The notes beneath the pieces were generated by a model, which saw nothing but the letters and a program-made list of their open reading frames with translations, searched no databases and was not told where the DNA came from. This document shows positions 17,057-25,827 of a DNA stretch of 64,000 bases, one piece after another (position 1 is the first letter of the stretch; the number at the start of each line of letters is the position of its first letter). The DNA is from Microscilla marina ATCC 23134 (GTDB lineage: Bacteria; Bacteroidota; Bacteroidia; Cytophagales; Microscillaceae). Position numbers and translations under genes: made by a program. The stretch lies in assembly GCF_000169175.1 (NCBI RefSeq), contig NZ_AAWS01000030.1:44428-108427 (forward strand), in the 5' to 3' direction.

Positions 17057-19069
17057 ATGAAAGTCCTGCCCATTGCTTGGGTCTGTTGTATAGCAGACAC
17101 CAAAAAAGTATGCCTATGTTTGTTTGTGACAGTGTTATATTGTTTGGTATTAGCCACTGCCCAGGCAAAGTCCTATTCTAAAATCCAACGACAAATAGAA
17201 CAGCTTACCGCTCAACTGCGACAAGCCTCCTCTGTACCCCAGAAAGTAAAACTACTTTATCAATTGGGTGAACTCCATAAATTTGAATACAAAAAAGCCA
17301 TTCAGTATTACCAAAAAGGGGGAGCCCTTGCCACTAAAGCCCACGATATAGCGGGCGTTGCTCAGGGGCACGTACTACAGGGCAAGCTACACCTGAGTTA
17401 TCGCAGTTTTGACAAAGCCTGGCAGCAGTTTAAAAAGGGAGAGGCAACGGCTCAAAAGCACCAACTGGTAGCAGCACATATTGATTGTTTGAATGGTATT
17501 GCCTCGGTACTGATAGAAAAAAACAAACAGCACAAAGCACGCACCCTTTATCATAAAGCATTGAAGCTTGCCCAACAACTCAACGACCCTGAAAGAATTT
17601 GTTATACCAACATTCGCATTGGAGAGTTTCATCGTTTGCAAAAAAACTATGATTCTGCTTTTGAGTATTTAGCCAAAGCCCTGAAAACTGCCCAGCACTA
17701 CCAAATGGTTGCTTTGGAGTACGAAGGATTGATGGTAAAGTCAACTGCTTATACCGATTTGGGGCAGTTTGACCGGGTAGAACAACTTGCCCATGAAGCC
17801 CTACAGGTGGTAGCTAACAGCAATAATAGCCATTTGCTTGCGGGAGCCTACAACAATTTGGCTATAGCCAATACTTGTCTTAAAAAGTACGATCTGGCGA
17901 TTGGCTATTACACCAAAGCTTTACGCATTAAACAAAAGACTAAAGACAATGGCAGGTTGGTTATTTTGTACCATAATATAGCCGACTTATACCGGAAATC
18001 GTTGCAATACGATTTGGCGATTACTTACTTTAAGAAATCGCTCGATTATACCCAAAAACGAGGCGATGTGCTGGCTACTGGGGTTATGTTGAGAAACATA
18101 GGTGAAGTATACTACCTAAAGCAGGCGTATGATCAAGCCGAAAAATACCTAAAGCAAAGCGAAGTCAAGGTGCAACAGGCGTCATCGTTGTTTGAAACCA
18201 GTGCTACCTATCAGTTGTTGGCACGCAACTATGCCGCCCTAAACAATTTTAGGCAGGCATATTATTATCAGGCAATGCATAAAAAGGCGGACGACAGTAT
18301 ATTTAACAATGAAAAATCGGAAAGCATAGCCAAACTGGAGCAACACTATAAGGAAGAGCAAAAACAAAAAGCCATTGCTTTGTTGAAAAAAGAAACCAAC
18401 CTGCAGCGACAAAAAACTACTTTTCAGCGAAAGCTACGCAATATAGCAGTAGTGGGGCTTTTGTTGGCGGTGTTAGTAGTGGTGTTGTTGTATAATCGAT
18501 ACCAATTGCGGCATAAAATACTGCAGCAGAAAAGCCTGGCTTTGACGCAGGAAAATGCCCGCCATAAGGCCGAAGGGCAACGCATGGAGATAGAGCAAAA
18601 GCTAAAGCAGGAAGAAAATAAACGGTTGAAACTAGACCTGGAGTACAAAAACCGTGAACTTGCGACTTCTACTTTATTGATGCACCACAAAAACGAGGTG
18701 TTGACCAACATCCAGGGCGAATTGAGTGCTTTTCAGCATCAGGTGCCCCCAAAACTGAGCAGTAATATTCAATCTATTAAAAAGATTATTCAAGAAAACA
18801 ACCACCTGGAAGAAGAGTGGGAGCATTTGAAGATACATTTTAACCAGGTACACCCCAATTTTTTTGGTATTTTGCAGCAACGATTTTCCCACTTGTCACA
18901 ACACGACTTAAGGCTATGTGCTTATATAAGAATTGGACTTACTAACAAAGAGATTGCGCGTATTTTACACGTAGAGTTTAGAAGTGTACAAGTGGCAAAG
19001 TACCGCCTCAAAAAGAAGATGGGTTTGACCAAAACAGAAGACTTAAGCCAGTTTGTACAGCAGTTGTAA
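17057..19069 (+). CDS. TPR-containing transmembrane regulator with C-terminal LuxR-like HTH
   Basis: 670 residues. The N-terminal hydrophobic stretch (about residues 18-37) is a signal or anchor. About eight tetratricopeptide repeats occupy residues 45-410 (for example YNNLAIANTCLKKYDLAIGYY). A transmembrane helix at about 460-478 (AVVGLLLAVLVVVLLY) is followed by a coiled coil (480-540). The C-terminal helix-turn-helix (about 610-670) contains GLTNKEIARILHVEFRSVQVAKYRLKKKMG-type residues, the LuxR/GerE pattern. This one-component architecture is common in Bacteroidetes: an outside TPR sensor linked to a cytoplasmic DNA-binding domain. Target genes are unknown. Confidence 0.88.
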   Translation: MKVLPIAWVCCIADTKKVCLCLFVTVLYCLVLATAQAKSYSKIQRQIEQLTAQLRQASSVPQKVKLLYQLGELHKFEYKKAIQYYQKGGALATKAHDIAGVAQGHVLQGKLHLSYRSFDKAWQQFKKGEATAQKHQLVAAHIDCLNGIASVLIEKNKQHKARTLYHKALKLAQQLNDPERICYTNIRIGEFHRLQKNYDSAFEYLAKALKTAQHYQMVALEYEGLMVKSTAYTDLGQFDRVEQLAHEALQVVANSNNSHLLAGAYNNLAIANTCLKKYDLAIGYYTKALRIKQKTKDNGRLVILYHNIADLYRKSLQYDLAITYFKKSLDYTQKRGDVLATGVMLRNIGEVYYLKQAYDQAEKYLKQSEVKVQQASSLFETSATYQLLARNYAALNNFRQAYYYQAMHKKADDSIFNNEKSESIAKLEQHYKEEQKQKAIALLKKETNLQRQKTTFQRKLRNIAVVGLLLAVLVVVLLYNRYQLRHKILQQKSLALTQENARHKAEGQRMEIEQKLKQEENKRLKLDLEYKNRELATSTLLMHHKNEVLTNIQGELSAFQHQVPPKLSSNIQSIKKIIQENNHLEEEWEHLKIHFNQVHPNFFGILQQRFSHLSQHDLRLCAYIRIGLTNKEIARILHVEFRSVQVAKYRLKKKMGLTKTEDLSQFVQQL

Positions 19070-19102
19070 CCAAGCCAGTATAGAGTTGGTCAACCCAAAA
19101 AG

Positions 19103-19128
19103 CCCCAATGAACTAACGCTCATTGGGG
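19103..19128. terminator. Bidirectional terminator between convergent genes
   Basis: CCCCAATGA (19103-19111) pairs with TCATTGGGG (19120-19128). The right side is followed by GTTGGTTTTT, and the left side is flanked by an A/T-rich stretch for the opposite strand. It serves the TPR regulator and the convergent lipoprotein gene. Confidence 0.75.
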
Positions 19129-19146
19129 GTTGGTTTTTACAAACAG

Positions 19147-19851
19147 TTAACAGCGAGCCAAACAAGCTTTGTAGCGGTATACACACGCGGTTACTGCTGC
19201 AATGTCTACCAGGCCTGCTCCAATGGCGCAACCTATGGCACAAGGAATGCAGGTAGCCACACAGCCTATAAATACAGTGCCTGCGGTACCAGCTGCTACC
19301 CAAAGGCAAGCGATTGCGTCGTTGTAGCAAGCATCGCCACAGTTGGCGGCGGTTCTCATTGCCGGGTCGTTGGTCATCAGTTGAATACTTTTTTGAGCTA
19401 CAGTTTTTTGGTCTGCCTGGCGTAGCTGGCTTAGCTCCGGGTACTTTTTCATCACTGCCTGTTGTTTTTGTACAAACGAAGTTAAAAACTTAGTGTCAAG
19501 CCCCATTTTGGCGCTCAGCGTAGCTATCCCTGCCTCTGTCCAACCTTGCTGGGCTTGTGCACTATGTGCGACACGTATGGCTTTTTCATACGCATTTACA
19601 TCACCATTATAGCGCTTTTCTATAGTTTCGCCTTGTAGTATATAAAACTTGGCTAAAGTGTGCATATACGCTTTAAAATCTCGGTCTTGCGACATCTTGT
19701 TTGCCAAAGTGTTTAAGTTAACCTTGGAGGTAACAGGTGTCGACTGATTGTTTGCCGGAGCAATGCTTTCTTTTTTATTACACGAGGTAACTAAAACAAT
19801 GAAAGACAAGACCAGCACTAAAAACTGAATAGGTTTGTTATAAGTAATCAT
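19147..19851 (-). CDS. Lipoprotein with Cys-rich hydrophobic C-terminus, unknown function
   Basis: 234 residues. Lipobox LVTSC (Cys24) is followed by a polar linker. Residues 45-165 are helical and charged. The last 65 residues change character: nine cysteines (CGDAC, CLW, CVATC, CPCAIGC, CVYRYKAC, C at the C-terminal residue) in a Gly/Ala-rich hydrophobic segment. The density of cysteines recalls bacteriocin-like or disulphide-knotted tails, and short Cys-rich tails occur in other Bacteroidetes lipoproteins. I do not know the family. It is a single gene convergent with the TPR regulator. Confidence 0.7.
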   Translation of the reverse strand: MITYNKPIQFLVLVLSFIVLVTSCNKKESIAPANNQSTPVTSKVNLNTLANKMSQDRDFKAYMHTLAKFYILQGETIEKRYNGDVNAYEKAIRVAHSAQAQQGWTEAGIATLSAKMGLDTKFLTSFVQKQQAVMKKYPELSQLRQADQKTVAQKSIQLMTNDPAMRTAANCGDACYNDAIACLWVAAGTAGTVFIGCVATCIPCAIGCAIGAGLVDIAAVTACVYRYKACLARC

Positions 19852-20296
19852 TGGTAATTATGTTTTGGTTAATTATTTTTTTTGATGTTGCAAAGGAAGG
19901 GGAGGGGCTGGCAAAAAACTATTAAGAGCACCATACAAGGACTATACAGTTTAATGTCTGTCACCCTACAAAAGCAATACTGAAGGGGTTTAATAGTATT
20001 TAATTGAGGTAGGGTGGTACTTTAATGGAAGTGGTCAGTTATAGCTTAGGTGGTTTGACTACCCCTAATATCATATACTTAAACAGTTCATGCCTCAAAT
20101 CAGGGCAAACTTTTTAAAGGTTCTCAAAGTTTGCTCTTTGCCTTTTACTTGTGTAAACTTTCTGTGGAATAATTCCGGAAATAATTGAGGGTTGTAAGCT
20201 TGCGCCTTGTGATGTTGAAAAGTTTGTTTTGGGATTATTCGGTGAAAGGCTCAGGGTTATATACTGCACTTGATTTGGAGCAACTTGCCTTTCAAA

Positions 20297-20321
20297 GGCT
20301 TAAGTTGAAAAAACTTAAGCC
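20297..20321. repeat. Perfect small inverted repeat (GGCTTAAGTT type)
   Basis: GGCTTAAGTT and AACTTAAGCC form a 10-base perfect stem around a five-base loop. Related motifs occur at 23217 (GGCTTAAGTTAAAAAACTT), 25828 (ACTTAAGTTGAAAAAA) and 26881 (GCTCAAGTTAAAAG). This marks the leading module of a dispersed element. The stretch 19852-20450 holds no gene that I can support. Confidence 0.65.
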
Positions 20322-20450
20322 AGTATATGGTTTTTTAGTACTAAGGAACCTGTTCAAAATAAGTGTCGAGATTGAGGGCATAAACTCAAGGCTGACTGAG
20401 GCACTTTTAGCCTTTGGCAGAGCTCAGCGCAGCAAAGCTGCAGCTATCGG

Positions 20451-21134
20451 GTGTGCCCTGAAACAAAGCACAACAAGCTTTGTATGCTATAACTAAGATG
20501 GTGGTAGACCCACCAAAGGCGATTTACAGGAATAGCCTTTAAACCACTCTACGGTGCTATGACAGTAATGTTTTGGTATTGAACGGCTAGAGAAAAGGCT
20601 CCGCTGGTACGGAGTCAGGTGTGAATAAGAGAGATGAACGCAAGTGAACCAATGAAGAAGTGTCGAGAACAGCTACTTGTTGTCAAAACCAGACTTATCC
20701 GATAAAGTTTGGGACAAAGCATAGAGCGTACCCTGTCAAGTGTCTATGTGGCAACCGTCATTAAGTTGGCATGACTCTTATTTAGGCTTAGTTATGGAAC
20801 AGGGGAAGCCCTCTATGATCATTAAGGGAAAGTACAAGTAGCGATCCTACAAGGCGAATACTGAGATGATAGAGGGTGGCGGATGAACTCGTATTAGTGT
20901 AGAAGCTTCTGTAATGGAAGTGGAGCGAAGGGGTTCAGTTATACAGTTTTCAAGTTTTTAACAACTTAATAATATGAGGAGGATTAAAAGCGACAAGACA
21001 AAGTCATTACCATTTTATCACTGGAATACAGGAGTTAAATTATGATGATTTGTATAACAAGAGCCGTGTGATGGGAGACTATCACGCACGGTTCTGTGAG
21101 AGATTTGGGGTGAAAATCCCCTTATCTACTCGAC
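20451..21134 (+). mobile_element. ORF-less group II intron
   Basis: The 5' end GTGTGCCCTG (20451) fits the GUGYG start. The 3' part shows a 34-base domain V, GAGCCGTGTGATGGGAGACT continuing to CACGGTTC (21061-21094). Domain VI follows (GATTTGGGG/CCCCTTATC stem) and the element ends about CTACTCGAC (21134). IBS1 just before the start, TATCGG (20445-20450), is perfectly complementary to CCGATA inside domain I (20699-20704), a good EBS1. CAGCT (20670-20674) may be EBS2 for AGCTG (20436-20440). Domain I text such as AACGCAAGTGAACC and AAGTGTCGAG is typical of bacterial group II introns. No reverse transcriptase frame exists, so mobility would need a maturase in trans. The exons are non-coding. 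Confidence 0.85.
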
Positions 21135-21319
21135 TTTGCGGGCAAGGCAACATCCGTGGGATGTTGAGCCAGACCGTGGGACGGTGCTACGGACAATAAA
21201 AGCTCATAGATACTATCTTAAAAAACAAATAATTTAATATAAATATTTTAAGATTTTGAATATATACCAACAACTGGTTATATTTGCATTAACCCAAAAG
21301 GAGCTGCTTTAGCAGTTAC

Positions 21320-22372
21320 CTAGTGTAGGAGGGCATTTTGCTCTTCTACAGTTTTGTTATTAATGCTGTAATCAAAGTCCTCATCTTTTTTCCATAATGT
21401 GTACATCATACACAAGAGCTTCCGTTGTACTGCAGTGTAGCCTTTCATTTTCTCTTTAGTTCTCTCAAAAACCCGGTTGTACAAATTCAGAAAAACACCC
21501 TCAACATTTATAGCGTTAAATGCTGGCATACATAAAATACGCCTTATGTGAGCATTTCCCTGTTTTGAAATCTTTGTTTTTCCTTTGCGGGTGCCCGATT
21601 CGTTTTCCACAATATCGTACCCGGCATAACTGGTAAGCTGCTTTTCACTTGTAAATAGCTCAAAACCATTAGTTTCGGCGACAACTACTGCTGCGGTAAG
21701 CAAGCCAACCCCATGAATACTGGTTAAATGTTTTATTTTTTCATGCAGCTTTTCATCTTCTTTGACTGTAGCTTCTATTTGATCATGTGTTTGATCTCGT
21801 TGTTTCTCGAGGAACTTAATCTGAGCTTTGAGTTGTTTGGCAACAAACTTATCAGGGTTATGACTATAATCAAGCGCATGTAAGCGATTCCGACTTTGAG
21901 TAAGGTCTTTTTGTATAGTTTCGTGGTGACGGGTAAGAGAACGTAATGCCTGCATAGAGGAAGATATTGGTTGCCAGGCCCTTAAGTCTTTGACTAGAAC
22001 CATTTTAGCTAACCCTTGAGCATCTATTTTATCAGTTTTACTCCGAATCCCTTCGCCCTTCATAAAGTCCTTTGCCTGGCTAGGCAAGGCGACAACAACC
22101 TTTACAGATTTGTCATAGAGAAACCACGCCAAATTTTCATGATAAACCCCAGTAGCCTCCATTAAGTATTCTATATCTTCACAGTCATGCTTGCCCAAGT
22201 GTTTTTGACTCCAGCTCCAATATTTCTCAAAGCCAGAGGGGGTATTAGAGAACTTGGAACTGGCTAAAACCTTGTATTTCTTTTTACCCTCAAAACCCAT
22301 GATACAAGCACTAAAATCCGATTTTGCTATGTCCATGCCCAGACCCATTTGAATGTATGAGTGTTTTTTCAT
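21320..22372 (-). CDS. IS110-family transposase (DEDD/Ser recombinase)
   Basis: 350 residues. The N-terminal RuvC-like DEDD domain shows Asp14 (GMDIAKSD), Glu72 (MEATGVYHENL) and Asp114/Asp117 (KTDKIDAQGLA). A coiled coil spans about 140-215. The C-terminal Tnp_20 domain carries HGVGLLTAA and the YAGY-x6-SG-x4-GK-x-KISKQGN-x2-IRRIL block that holds the catalytic serine. Length is normal and the frame is intact, so the element may be active. IS110 enzymes are guided by a bridge RNA encoded in the element's non-coding end. Terminal inverted repeats are normally absent in this family, so the element's borders are not evident. Confidence 0.93.
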   Translation of the reverse strand: MKKHSYIQMGLGMDIAKSDFSACIMGFEGKKKYKVLASSKFSNTPSGFEKYWSWSQKHLGKHDCEDIEYLMEATGVYHENLAWFLYDKSVKVVVALPSQAKDFMKGEGIRSKTDKIDAQGLAKMVLVKDLRAWQPISSSMQALRSLTRHHETIQKDLTQSRNRLHALDYSHNPDKFVAKQLKAQIKFLEKQRDQTHDQIEATVKEDEKLHEKIKHLTSIHGVGLLTAAVVVAETNGFELFTSEKQLTSYAGYDIVENESGTRKGKTKISKQGNAHIRRILCMPAFNAINVEGVFLNLYNRVFERTKEKMKGYTAVQRKLLCMMYTLWKKDEDFDYSINNKTVEEQNALLH

Positions 22373-22660
22373 TTATCCACCATTTAAGTTGAAATTCCCG
22401 ATTTATCGGGGGAACCATACCATTTATTGAAGCCTATCTTACTCAATGTTACTTATTAGAACGCGGGCTATAAAACGCATTTATGCCTTAGATACTTAAT
22501 TCTATTTCGGAGTAGAAAAACAGGTAGCATATATCTACGAGTCTGTATCTATCGTATGATAGTACTTAGTCCCCTTTATAGAAAAAGAGTTTATTGATCT
22601 GTTGACTACCTGTTATTTAGGCTTTTATTGTTAACGTTATATTGTACTTTTTTTATTTAA
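22373..22660 (-). ncRNA. Candidate bridge-RNA region of the IS110 element
   Basis: About 290 non-coding bases upstream of the transposase start, the position where IS110-group elements encode the bridge RNA that specifies donor and target. Self-complementary segments include CCCGATTTATCGGG (about 22397-22411) and GTATCTATCGTATGATAGTAC (about 22545). I have not folded it and have not found the guide loops; the call is by position and family knowledge. Confidence 0.45.
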
Positions 22661-22673
22661 TACAAAGGTATAA

Positions 22674-22836
22674 GTCCCGGCGGAACTGCCGGGGTAACGA
22701 AAGTCAGGAAAGAGAACCGCAGAACGAAGTTCAAGCTCTGCGAAGCTAATATGTTCTAAACCGGACAGCTTCAAAGTCCCGATTTCTTATCGGGGTTATT
22801 GTTGAGGGCTATGCCCGAAATCCCGTTTACGGGGCG
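22674..22836. repeat. Cluster of four short hairpins
   Basis: Between the IS110 end and the yciI-like gene are four consecutive hairpins: CCCGGC..GCCGGG, CGCAGA..TCTGCG, CCCGAT..ATCGGG and CCCGT..ACGGG. The spacer text (AGTCAGGAAAGAGAACCGC) shows no open frame. It could be a structured repeat element or a small RNA. Confidence 0.45.
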
Positions 22837-22845
22837 ATCACGTTC

Positions 22846-23136
22846 CTAAGCTTCTTGCATAAAATTCAGTTCATCACAGGTTTTACTGGGTACAAACTCC
22901 GTTACTTCGCAATCGACCAATTGGTGTTTTTGAAAGGGATCTTCGGCAAGTATTTTCAATAAAGCCGCTTTATCTTTCATTTTTGATAAAATAATGCCAC
23001 CCGTGCGGGGTACCTTACGTCCCGATGCGTGAAAATTGCCCAAAGCATATTGTTCGTCTAGGTAAGCAATGTGCGCCGCCAAATGTGGTTCTACTTGTTC
23101 TAAAGGTACTTTATAAGTCAATGATACAATAAACAT
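22846..23136 (-). CDS. YciI-family protein
   Basis: Encodes 96 residues from the ATG at 23136; a TTG two codons upstream is less likely. The YCII ferredoxin-like fold shows in MFIVSLTYKVPLEQVEP, the His-containing HLAAHIAYLDEQYALGNF (family motif R-x-H-x3-L), SGRKVPRTGGIIL and the D-P-F motif (EDPFQKHQLVDCEVTEF). Some members act as small hydrolases or dehalogenase-like enzymes; most are uncharacterised. It is a single gene. Confidence 0.87.
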   Translation of the reverse strand: MFIVSLTYKVPLEQVEPHLAAHIAYLDEQYALGNFHASGRKVPRTGGIILSKMKDKAALLKILAEDPFQKHQLVDCEVTEFVPSKTCDELNFMQEA

Positions 23137-23365
23137 AATCAATTGTGTTTGAATGGTTGTTGTTCTCTGTTTTGAGTTTGCTTTTAAACGAAAGTTACAA
23201 GTTTTCTTTTATTTAAAGGCTTAAGTTAAAAAACTTCATCTGGTGGGGTTCTACCACCTTCCTGAAAAAGCCCCTTTCCCTGTACATCAAAGTTTTTTTT
23301 AAAAAAAACAGATGAATTGTCATATTTGACATGTGCTCCCAACTAAGATAAGTAGACATAAAAGA

Positions 23366-23878
23366 ATGCACATGGATTTAGAACTCGAAACTACCTTTTT
23401 AGAGGGGGTGGAACGAAACAAGCAAAAGATACTTCGTATTTGCTCTGTATATGCCAGAGACGACGAAGATAAGAAAGACCTTTTTCAGGAAATTTTGATC
23501 AATATCTGGAAAGCAATGCCTTCGTTTAAGGCCAAAAGTTCGCTCGATACTTGGATGTATAGAATCACCCTGAACATTTGCCTAAGCACCCAAACCAAGC
23601 TGACCAAAAAGAAAAAGCACTTTGTAAATATGGATAGTATTACACTGTCACGGTATGAGGAGCCACCCATCACCAAGGAGGAAAGCCAGCGGTTGATATT
23701 TTTGCGGAGTTGTATCAAAATGATGAACGAGGCAGATAAGGGGATGATCACGCTTTACCTGGAAGAACTGGCATATAAAGAGATCGCAGATGTTACAGGG
23801 TTAACCGAAAACCATGTAGCGGTTAGAATTATGCGAATCAAAAAGAAATTGTTAAACTGCATAAACGAAAGATCATGA
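23366..23878 (+). CDS. ECF sigma factor (RpoE-like)
   Basis: Encodes 170 residues from the ATG at 23366; another ATG two codons later is equally possible, and the longer reading starts at GTG. Region 2 contains DKKDLFQEILINIWKAMPSF and STWMYRITLNICLS. Region 4 contains LAYKEIADVTGLTENHVAVRIMRIKKKL, a sigma-70 HTH. The length is typical of ECF factors. It is coupled through an ATGA overlap to a membrane-protein gene in the place where an anti-sigma factor usually lies. Confidence 0.93.
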   Translation: MHMDLELETTFLEGVERNKQKILRICSVYARDDEDKKDLFQEILINIWKAMPSFKAKSSLDTWMYRITLNICLSTQTKLTKKKKHFVNMDSITLSRYEEPPITKEESQRLIFLRSCIKMMNEADKGMITLYLEELAYKEIADVTGLTENHVAVRIMRIKKKLLNCINERS

Positions 23879-24468
23879 TTGAAGACGAATTAAAAAAAAT
23901 ATGGCAATCATCTCCTCAGCAAGAGCAGGTAAAGTTCGAGAAATCACGCTTTATGATGGAGGTGCAATCAAATGTAGACCGTTTTCATAAAGGGTTGAAG
24001 TGGCTATACCTCAGAGAAGCCCTGGGGGTGATTATGGTCATACCTATTTTTGCTGTTTATGCCTTTATATTTCCTCAGATTTTGGCAAAAATAGCCTCTG
24101 TACTAATTATACTATGGGCAATTTACATTTTGCTGGTAATTGATAAAACTAAAAAGAAAAGACCCACAGAGTACACAGATAATTATCTTGACTACCTGCA
24201 TAAAACAAAGGCTTATCTGGAGCTGCACAAGAAACTACGTGACAAGGTGTTGTACTGGTATGTTGCTCCATTCATATCTTTTACTTTCTTATTTATGGTT
24301 GGTTTATCCGAGGGCAAACCCAACAGGGCTAGTCTCCTTGTTAAGGTAGGGGTGGTTTGTGTAATCATTGCAGTCATTATCCACTTTTTAAACAAAGTGT
24401 CGGTCAAAAGATTTGTGGCTCCCAAGCTCAAAAAGGTAAACGAGCTTATTAAGTCTTTGGAAGAGTAA
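23875..24468 (+). CDS. Membrane protein coupled to the ECF sigma factor (possible anti-sigma)
   Basis: 197 residues. The start ATG overlaps the sigma factor stop (ATGA), so translation is probably coupled. About 45 cytoplasmic residues (IEDELKKIWQSSPQQEQVKF) precede two transmembrane helices (about 48-90). A charged loop (TKKKRPTEYTDNYLDYLHKTKAYLELHKKLRDK) and two more helices (about 122-165) follow. It lacks the HxxxCxxC zinc motif of ZAS anti-sigma factors, and the four-helix layout is unlike single-span FecR or RsgI. Position suggests that it restrains or senses for the sigma factor; the N-terminal segment would be the contact. Confidence 0.65.
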   Translation: MIEDELKKIWQSSPQQEQVKFEKSRFMMEVQSNVDRFHKGLKWLYLREALGVIMVIPIFAVYAFIFPQILAKIASVLIILWAIYILLVIDKTKKKRPTEYTDNYLDYLHKTKAYLELHKKLRDKVLYWYVAPFISFTFLFMVGLSEGKPNRASLLVKVGVVCVIIAVIIHFLNKVSVKRFVAPKLKKVNELIKSLEE

Positions 24469-24636
24469 ATGTATTTGTAAGGGATATTTGAATGCATTCA
24501 CTGGCGCAACTCTCCAGACCTCAAATCAAGTTTGGCTCACAGCCCCAAGCCTTGTTCTTGGAGAGTTTTGAAACTTCCTTGATAAAAGGCGGAAATGATA
24601 CTTCTCTTTATTGGAACCTGGTGAGATTAGAGTAAC

Positions 24637-25023
24637 CTACGGTAAGTTTTTCAAGTTTTCTTTTACCAGCTTGAAGGTGTCAATGGTTTGGCGAGTTTTG
24701 TTGTATTTGCTAAATGTGAGTGTATGCTGGTCAAGACGAATAATAGATAAACTATCTGTATATTTGCCTCCCAGGTGTCCATTATAACGAAGAATGACTT
24801 GTCCGTCTTTTATTGACCAAATTCCCGAATTACCTATAGTTTGCATTGGGCGGGTACTTGTATGAAAGTTTTGATTTTTGAATCTAATAATAAAATAACT
24901 TAGATTTTTATCTGTTGAGTCAATAGGTTGGCTACTTTTCCAATTGCCTAATATCAATTGTTGAGGATAGCTGCAAGCGCATAGGCTACATACCAAACCA
25001 ATAGTTATAATGTATATTTTCAT
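24637..25023 (-). CDS. Small lipoprotein, lipocalin-like, unknown function
   Basis: 128 residues. Signal peptide and lipobox CAC (Cys17) in LVCSLCACSYP. The rest is beta-rich: LILGNWKSSQP near the N-terminus, IWSIKDGQVILRYNG, TDSLSIIRLDQHTLTF. This is the pattern of small lipocalin-like envelope proteins that begin with a G-x-W motif. Its ATG overlaps the stop of the preceding gene by four bases, so the two are co-translated. Confidence 0.6.
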   Translation of the reverse strand: MKIYIITIGLVCSLCACSYPQQLILGNWKSSQPIDSTDKNLSYFIIRFKNQNFHTSTRPMQTIGNSGIWSIKDGQVILRYNGHLGGKYTDSLSIIRLDQHTLTFSKYNKTRQTIDTFKLVKENLKNLP

Positions 25024-25532
25024 TGTGATGATTGAGTTTTTCTATGAGCTAAATATTCTTCTAGGTTGCTCTTTATGTGCGGGAAATCTTCTTGTTGACA
25101 AATGCCTAATAAAGGTGTAGGATTGGGTAAACTGGCATTATTTTGTTGATTTAAATGTAGGAAATCTATGATGGTTGGCACGTGAGACTCGAACCTAAAT
25201 ATACACAAATGTTTGTGTCCTGCTTCAATAGATTGGATTGGGTGTTTTGCCTCAAATGCTACTTGAAGTAAAGTAATGGGTGTAACGATGAAGTTGGATG
25301 GCTGATATAGGTCAAACACACAATCAAATGTTTTAGGAATGCTAAATGTTGCATAGGCATACAAAGTAAATAGTGCAGCTTCATTGTCTTGGAGTTGCCA
25401 ACCCATAAACTCATCAAAAATATTTTGCTCTATTGCCTTAAAAGATTGCTTCAGGTATTCGAGGGCAGGCTGATGAAATCGTTCATCAATAGTTAAATAC
25501 CTTTGACTAGGTGGGCAGGTGTGTTCGTTCAT
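25020..25532 (-). CDS. Hypothetical cytoplasmic protein, first gene of a two-gene operon
   Basis: 170 residues with no signal peptide or membrane segment. The central part alternates hydrophobic strands and helices (FIVTPITLLQVAFEAKHPIQSIEAGHKHLCIFRFESHVPTIIDFL-type residues). I do not recognise the family. The stop overlaps the start of the lipoprotein gene. Base composition resembles the neighbours. Confidence 0.6.
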   Translation of the reverse strand: MNEHTCPPSQRYLTIDERFHQPALEYLKQSFKAIEQNIFDEFMGWQLQDNEAALFTLYAYATFSIPKTFDCVFDLYQPSNFIVTPITLLQVAFEAKHPIQSIEAGHKHLCIFRFESHVPTIIDFLHLNQQNNASLPNPTPLLGICQQEDFPHIKSNLEEYLAHRKTQSSQ

Positions 25533-25597
25533 TTTATACTTATTAGTTTATTTATTCTAGCTTTTTTAAGCCTTTCTCCGCGTGTGCCGTTGTAGAC

Positions 25598-25790
25598 AAT
25601 TCAACTTAAAAATAACTTTCCCCGTACTGCTCTTAAGGCTTCAGCCAGACCAGTGAGCTCGACCATTCCGACGAATGACGGAGCACTTTCCCGCAGCCCA
25701 TACACAAGCCGTTTTTCAAAGTCTTGGATCAGCATTGCTCAGGTCACCCTACGGTAAGACCTGAGCAGAGAAACAGGGGTGATTGTTGAA
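25598..25790 (+). repeat. Solitary diverged member of the ~156-bp repeat family
   Basis: It shares with the array at 34170-35105 the ordered blocks CAATTCAACTTAAAAA, TCTTAAGGCTTCAGCCAGACC, CCATACACAAG..GTTTTTCAAAG, and GCTCAGGTCACCCT-CGGTAAGACCTGAGC. It has an extra stretch of about 30 bases in the middle. A single copy here shows that the family is dispersed, not confined to the array. Confidence 0.75.
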
Positions 25791-25827
25791 TTTACTTGGT
25801 TGGTCGCACTTTCTTTAAAAAAAGACT

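Noticed and set aside
20185..20496. 103-codon frame running into the group II intron
   Set aside because: It overlaps the intron 5' end and a hairpin repeat, begins in low-information DNA and has no family features. Splicing the intron out does not reveal a clear longer protein.
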